Program-made: the position numbers and the translations under genes
NCBI GenBank assembly: GCA_015679605.1
Contig: JAAAVE010000707.1
Span: 1,070 to 14,524 of the forward strand
Direction: 5' to 3'
DNA: 13,455 bases
Source: Podila epigama
Lineage: Eukaryota > Mortierellomycota > Mortierellomycetes > Mortierellales > Mortierellaceae
The notes under the pieces: generated by a model
Database searches by the model: none
What the model was told of the DNA's origin: nothing
Seen by the model: only the letters and a program-made list of their open reading frames with translations
Shown here: positions 9,394 to 13,455 of the stretch, piece after piece
Numbering within the stretch: position 1 is the first letter of the stretch
Layout: each line of letters begins with the position of its first letter

Positions 9394-9773
9394 GCTGCTT
9401 CTAAGTGTTGTTGGCAAGAGGTCAAAGTGTAGTGCAAAAGATAACATTTGAAGGTGTGCTAAGAGTCGGAGCTAAGCCACCGAAGTGCTTGTTCGCTTTA
9501 AACTCATTTTTTGGGTTTCGTTTTCTGCTCTTTTTCCTTTTTCCATTTCCATCATTGACATTCCCTTTGCCCTTGAGCCCCTTCCTCCTACATCATTGAA
9601 TCTGCATCACCATCCTCACTCACAACTCCATCACATTTCATTTCTTAGTGACATTTACTTTAACTCGCGTCAACGTGAACACGTATCTTCCATTCAATTT
9701 CATCTCTGTCTACGAACCACCGACATTAATTGAACACCAGCGCGACACTTTGTTTCTCTTTCAGGAGATTGAG

Positions 9774-9778
9774 CCAAT
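9774..9778 (+). promoter_or_regulatory. CCAAT box candidate
   Basis: This is the only CCAAT on either strand that I found in the RPAP3/ADA3 divergent promoter, about 270 bp upstream of the ADA3 start. It could bind the HAP/NF-Y complex. The motif is short, so chance occurrence is possible. Confidence 0.35.
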
Positions 9779-9807
9779 CTCCTTTTCAAGCTGCCCTTTC
9801 TGAGTAC

Positions 9808-9894
9808 ATGAAACTTTTATTAATTTCTTTCTTTTTTGTTCATTCTCTCTGAGTTAACACTATAATGTCGTTCGTCACAAGCAGCAACCATTGA
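9808..9894 (+). promoter_or_regulatory. Two short upstream ORFs in the likely ADA3 leader
   Basis: An ATG at 9808 opens a 14-codon frame ending with TGA at 9850-9852. An ATG at 9865, with A at -3, opens a 9-codon frame ending with TGA at 9892-9894. Both end well before the ADA3 start at 10049. They matter only if transcription starts upstream of 9808, which the sequence does not show. Confidence 0.35.
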
Positions 9895-10036
9895 CGCATA
9901 TCATCAATACTCGTATCTCAATTTCTTGAAAAGATTTCAGCAGTTCATTCCCTCTCGTCAATAACCCGCCAAAACAAACAAAACAAAGCAAAAAGATCAC
10001 TCGCGCCATAGCTGGCATCACATACAACTCCTCTGT

Positions 10037-10044
10037 AACCGGTT
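10037..10044. promoter_or_regulatory. AACCGGTT palindrome just before the ADA3 start
   Basis: A perfect 8-bp palindrome ends four bases before the ADA3 ATG. AACCGGTT is the consensus of the Grainyhead/CP2 transcription-factor family, which has fungal members. Its position in the leader makes a role uncertain. Confidence 0.35.
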
Positions 10045-10048
10045 TTTC

Positions 10049-12480
10049 ATGGACAATATAGCGCCACCGACATTTGACCCGAATGCGTTAACTTTTCGAA
10101 ATTATGTGAACGCGGCATCATCATCAAGTCAATCGATTCCATCGTACCAGGAGCTAATGGTGCTTCAGCAAGAGCTACAGCATCTCTCTGAAAAAGCGAA
10201 CGCACGTTTTGAGCGTTTTAATAACGAGTTGGCACGGCTAGAGGGCGGCAACCCGACTAACAGCATCACATCAAAAGAATCATCAATGCCCTCGACACCG
10301 ACTTCTACCAGTTCTGTCTCAGCAGCTGGATTCAATTCATCTTCCCAAGCTCACTCATCATCCGCAATAGTTGTGCCACCGTCAGGAAGAGCTAGCGCCT
10401 CTCCTGTCGAATCCTCACCATCTTCCTTTTCTGGCAGTTCTCGAGCCACTGGCCAGTCAGGCGCACAAACATCAGGGATCGTAGCTGGTGTTGGCTCGAG
10501 CTCGAAGCCTGGTGTTGTCACGCTCAAGTTAAAGCGTTCTGATGCTCCTGGTATGATTACGTTGGAATGCGTCAAGTGTCACATTATTCAACTGTGATTC
10601 TGGTAGGCATGATACTAAGACACGGCTTGTTTTAATAGAGAGCGGCAAGGCAGATGATGATCAGGGTACAAGCTCGATGCCCAACACTATCAAGATCAGG
10701 ACAGGACTTTCAGCGTGAGTAGAGAGACCCCATTTTTAATTCTGTTCTGACGATGTTATAAAAGGATTGTTTGTTCATGTTAAATCCACCTCCATTTCTT
10801 ATTATCAATGCTAATACAATGTTCTATACTGCCACAAAAAAAAAAGTCAGGACAACGCGTTGAAAAAGAGGAAGAAACGAGATCTGGATGATGAGAGCGA
10901 GTACTCAGATGATGACAGAGGTAAGACGTTGAAACGTTGACACAGGCGATTATGGCGTCGATTCTGGCTCCTCTAGCTCACAAGTGTTTCTTGGTCTGCT
11001 CCCTATTCACTATTGCAGTATCACATTCGAAAGCCAAGAGGGGCGACGATTATTTGACAAAGGTGGGACGAAGCATGTCGCCACAGCCAGTAAAACCCAG
11101 TACAAGCAGGAACAATACCCCCAAAGCGTCTCAGGTACCGATCTGGCTTCGACGAAAGGATAGACATCTTTCCGCTCTGTGCTGTGCTTCTAACAAGCGA
11201 CCATTGAAATGTTTTTTATATAGCAAAAGACGGGAGACAAGGCACATTCAACGAGTCAGCAAAAAAAGAAAAAAAATTCAGAACATCATACAGAAAAGAC
11301 TCAAAAGCCGCCACCAAAATCACAGGAAGTTCAGGAAGACTTTTCAAAGGTCAAGGTCGCAAATCAGATTCCAATTCAAACATTCTGGTCGTCTATGGAC
11401 CCTTATTTCCGACATTTTACAGAGGCTGACCGAGCGATTCTAGAAGAAGAAGGCGATCAGATCACTCCCTTGATGATCCCACCTTTAGGGAAGCACTACC
11501 TAGAGGTATGGGCTGAGGAGGAGCGCTCACTCATGCCATTTGATGGGTTCAATTCAAGGAGGAACTCTGTCGACTCTACCAAAGAAGTGCCACCGTCCAG
11601 GAATATTGTTAGCAGCACACCTTTTGAGCTCACGGATGAAAACATTGACCAGGATGAGGTGTCATGCGGGCCTCTGACGGAGAGGATCATTTGTTCCTTA
11701 ATTGCAGAAGATGTCGACTCGAAACTGATAAAGCAGGATGACGAGCCAGGGCCGTCTGGTATCAACAGTCAACCACGGAATTATGCTGAATTAGAGGAAC
11801 GTGTCAAACGTGAGCTTCGCTATATCGGACTCTTGGGCAATGAAGAGGTAATGATTGATAACTATTAAAGATAGTCATGACAGGACAAGCGGTGTGTCGC
11901 AACGACGATAATATGAAATATACTAACTTTTTCATATATCAGATTGATTGGGATGCAAGGGAAGATGATGAGATCAGTATTCAACTTCGGTCTCTCCAAA
12001 AGGAATTACGGGATGTTATCAAAGTCAACAAGAGTCGCAAGCAAAAGTTGCTGGGTCTGGTGAATAATCACTTGGCATACCAAGAATACAATACAATTCT
12101 TGATGATCTCGATAAGCAAGTCGAACAAGGATACCTAAAGAGATTCGTAAGTAGATGGGATGGAACGCCATCTATACAGTCGCTTTTTTTTGACTATATT
12201 CTTCAATTTGCAAAACCCACTCACAAATAACATTGATTACATTTTCTTCTTCTTCAAATAGCGTATGACAAAGTCCAAGAAGAAAAAGACGTCAACACCA
12301 AAGTCATTGTCCGAAAACGCGCTCAGTGCTATGGACAGGCGACGCCGATTTGTGCAAGGGGTTGGGCCGATTTTCCCACCCGAAAGTTACTCCATTCCAA
12401 CAAAATCCATCTATGACGAGGAACCACCCCGTCCTTCATCAACGGTTCAAACGTATCGACAGATGAACGGGCTGTCATAA
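10049..12480 (+). CDS. ADA3: ADA3/NGG1, SAGA histone acetyltransferase module subunit
   Basis: ADA3 bridges Gcn5-Ada2 to the rest of the SAGA/ADA coactivator in the nucleus and stimulates nucleosomal acetylation. Exons: 10049-10550, 10639-10714, 10847-10920, 11019-11134, 11224-11847, 11943-12146, 12262-12480, giving 604 residues (fission yeast about 550, budding yeast 702). Residues 32-66 form a likely coiled coil (YQELMVLQQELQHL). Residues 70-155 are Ser/Thr-rich and probably disordered. A basic patch KKRKKR (199-204), a possible nuclear signal, is followed by an acidic run. IQTFWSSMDPYFRHF begins near 307. The conserved ADA3 C-terminal domain covers about 440-604: YAELEERVKRELRYIGLL, DWDAREDDEI, a helix, then MDRRRRFVQGVGPIF. 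An in-frame TAA at 9962-9964 supports this start. The exon 3 acceptor follows a poly-A run and is unusual, but it is the only one keeping the frame. Confidence 0.92.
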
Positions 12481-12702
12481 CGCGAGGATATTAAAAAAAT
12501 GGTCCTTTGTATATTACATTTAACATTTGCCTGACTATCTCGCAGCCAAACTTGATTCGATTGTGTGTGTTGTATGAATAAAAGCACGAGCCATCATCCT
12601 CATGTAGCAAGCCTTTGAGATTCTGGATGGAGGTGGTATGAGTGCGAAAAGTTGATGGTCTTATCCATTTCTGTAGGTCGGGGAACGCTGAGTGCATCGA
12701 CC
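12481..12702. terminator. Convergent 3' region of ADA3 (+) and YOS1 (-)
   Basis: 222 bp lie between the ADA3 and YOS1 stop codons. On the plus strand a TG-rich stretch (about 12561-12573) leads into AATAAA at 12577-12582, 97 nt past the ADA3 stop, a convincing poly(A) signal. On the minus strand I see no canonical hexamer for YOS1. The minus-strand open frame through this strip is untranslated YOS1 sequence. Confidence 0.6.
12577..12582 (+). terminator. AATAAA polyadenylation signal of ADA3
   Basis: This is a canonical hexamer 97 nt downstream of the ADA3 TAA, preceded by a TG-rich efficiency-element-like stretch. Cleavage is expected some 10-30 nt further on. Confidence 0.65.
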
Positions 12703-13182
12703 TTATCCGAGGATCACCAGGTAGAGAATGGCGAGGGTGTTGAGACCAATTAATGGAACTAAAGGAAGGGACATTGACAGAACATTGAGTTAGAGATGAC
12801 ATGTCATCCAAGATACTATCTCTCGCCTCGGTATTCTCCTGTTAACACAATTTTGAACTTGTATCATACTTCGCATTAGAGTACTGACTGCCGATATAAG
12901 ATTCACGACTCTGCTCTTGATAGACTCTTGTGCATAGGGATCAATCGCCTGGCGACCCCAGCCAACTATTTTCCAGAAAGAAAGAAAGAAAGGAAAAAAA
13001 AAAAAGGTTGGTCATGTTGTCCCCGGGAACTAAGAAAATGAGAATGCAATGGTGGCATGAGGGAACGACGTGAACTTGAATGAGAGTATACTTTTTGCAA
13101 GGAAGCGCTCCTCGTTGAGGATGGCGACCGCGTTGACAAAGAGAAGCATAACCTCGACTAGTACAAAGAGTCCGATAGGCAT
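12703..13182 (-). CDS. YOS1: YOS1/IER3IP1-like ER-Golgi transport membrane protein
   Basis: This small two-pass membrane protein works with Yip1-Yif1 in ER-to-Golgi vesicle transport; its human relative is IER3IP1 (82 residues). Exons: 13182-13092, 12965-12870, 12758-12703, giving 80 residues (budding yeast Yos1 is about 85). The N-terminal hydrophobic segment (about 3-21) leads into the signature AILNEERFL-AKIGWGRQ. A polar loop with KSRVVNLISAV follows, then the second hydrophobic segment from IPLIGLN to ILYLVILG at the very C-terminus. Both introns are GT-AG and phase 1. Intron 1 has a long T and TTTC pyrimidine tract before its acceptor. The start has A at -3. Without splicing none of this is visible as a single frame. 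Confidence 0.93.
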
Positions 13183-13455
13183 GGTCAATGTTTTTTGGTA
13201 AAAAAGGAAGAGATGATGATGAAAAGAATTAAAAATGACACGACACGTTTTTTTTTTTGTATTTCAATGATGTCAACCCTTTTGCAACAGAAGAGAACTG
13301 AACGTGTGAGTGTGATGGGAGAAGCCCCACGAATTGTGGCTTAGCACTTCCAAGCTATCATTAAATGATGTGGAGGAAAAGGAACAGAAAAGAAAAAAGG
13401 GGGAAACGAAACCCCCCCCTTCCTGGGGGGGATAAAGAAGAGGTGAAATCATTTT
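13183..13455. promoter_or_regulatory. YOS1 upstream region and leader
   Basis: 273 bp to the window edge with no coding frame recognised. On the YOS1 strand it reads as a CT-rich leader (CATCATCATCTC near 13210) with an 11-T/A-type homopolymer near 13249-13258. An inverted repeat ATCATT-A-AATGAT lies at 13357-13369, and CCAC-GAATT-GTGG at 13327-13339. No TATA box is clear. Confidence 0.5.
13412..13431. repeat. G:C hairpin from facing homopolymers
   Basis: A run of eight C and a run of seven G are separated by TTCCT, giving a perfect seven-pair stem. It lies about 230 bp upstream of the YOS1 start. Homopolymer length here may also be a sequencing or assembly weak spot. Confidence 0.7.

Larger units (their letters stand above)
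9394..10048. promoter_or_regulatory. Divergent promoter between RPAP3-like (-) and ADA3 (+)
   Basis: These 655 bp hold no gene-like frame. From about 9500 to 9960 the top strand is strongly CT-rich, including a block of C/T runs near 9515-9600, which suits the leader and core promoter of ADA3. Near 9400-9480 the top strand is purine-rich, as expected for the RPAP3-like leader. Individual sites seen are a CCAAT pentamer, two short upstream ORFs and an AACCGGTT palindrome, listed separately. No TATA box is evident. Confidence 0.7.

Noticed and set aside
10937-11443. Plus-strand open frame of 168 codons
   Set aside because: It runs through ADA3 introns and exons out of frame; its Lys/Arg/Ser-rich content comes from A-rich coding DNA read in another frame.
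12491-12811. Minus-strand open frame of 106 codons
   Set aside because: It reads YOS1 exon 3, the end of intron 2 and the 3' UTR in the wrong frame. The correct frame ends at 12703 with the family's hydrophobic tail.
1-13455. Mobile elements, CRISPR arrays, tRNA/rRNA genes or bacterial-type operons
   Set aside because: No transposase or reverse-transcriptase motifs, spaced direct repeats, terminal inverted repeats or tRNA-like folds were seen by eye. A covariance-model and repeat search would be needed to exclude small RNAs fully.

Overview
The window is a piece of nuclear DNA from an intron-rich fungus, most likely an early-diverging lineage such as Mucoromycota/Mortierellomycota. Five eukaryotic protein genes can be reconstructed by splicing. 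Introns are mostly about 70-180 bp with GT-AG ends, promoters and leaders are CT-rich on the coding strand, and no operons, Shine-Dalgarno sites or bacterial genes are visible. The lineage is inferred from gene structure and from the gene set (a TYSND1-type peroxisomal protease and a HEXD-type hexosaminidase alongside fungal ADA3 and YOS1). It was not checked against any database.

Layout, left to right. (1) Minus strand, 3146 down to 65 and off the left edge: a HEXD-type family 20 glycoside hydrolase, 11 exons visible including a 15-nt microexon, 492 residues so far. (2) A 698-bp divergent promoter (3147-3844). (3) Plus strand 3845-7009: a TYSND1-like peroxisomal processing protease, 12 exons, 562 residues, full Ser-His-Asp triad and a C-terminal SKL peroxisomal signal. 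(4) A 77-bp convergent gap. (5) Minus strand 9393-7087: an RPAP3-like R2TP co-chaperone, 8 exons, 530 residues, with one TPR domain and an RPAP3_C domain. (6) A 655-bp divergent promoter (9394-10048). (7) Plus strand 10049-12480: ADA3/NGG1, a SAGA histone-acetyltransferase module subunit, 7 exons, 604 residues. (8) A 222-bp convergent gap with an AATAAA signal. (9) Minus strand 13182-12703: YOS1/IER3IP1, a small ER-Golgi membrane protein, 3 exons, 80 residues. (10) The YOS1 upstream region to the right edge.

All exon joins were made by eye by carrying codon phase across GT-AG introns. Each of the four complete models closes with a stop codon at a length normal for its family. The genes are mostly housekeeping and not one pathway. 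The one functional link is that RPAP3-like (R2TP) and ADA3 (SAGA) share a divergent promoter, and R2TP/TTT chaperones are known to help assemble Tra1, the scaffold of SAGA. No mobile element, CRISPR array, tRNA, rRNA or evident defence or metabolic cluster was seen. The most interesting details are in the protease gene: an N-terminal copy of the protease fold that has lost its whole triad, and a final intron that is a multiple of three, stop-free, and leaves the SKL signal intact whether spliced or retained.
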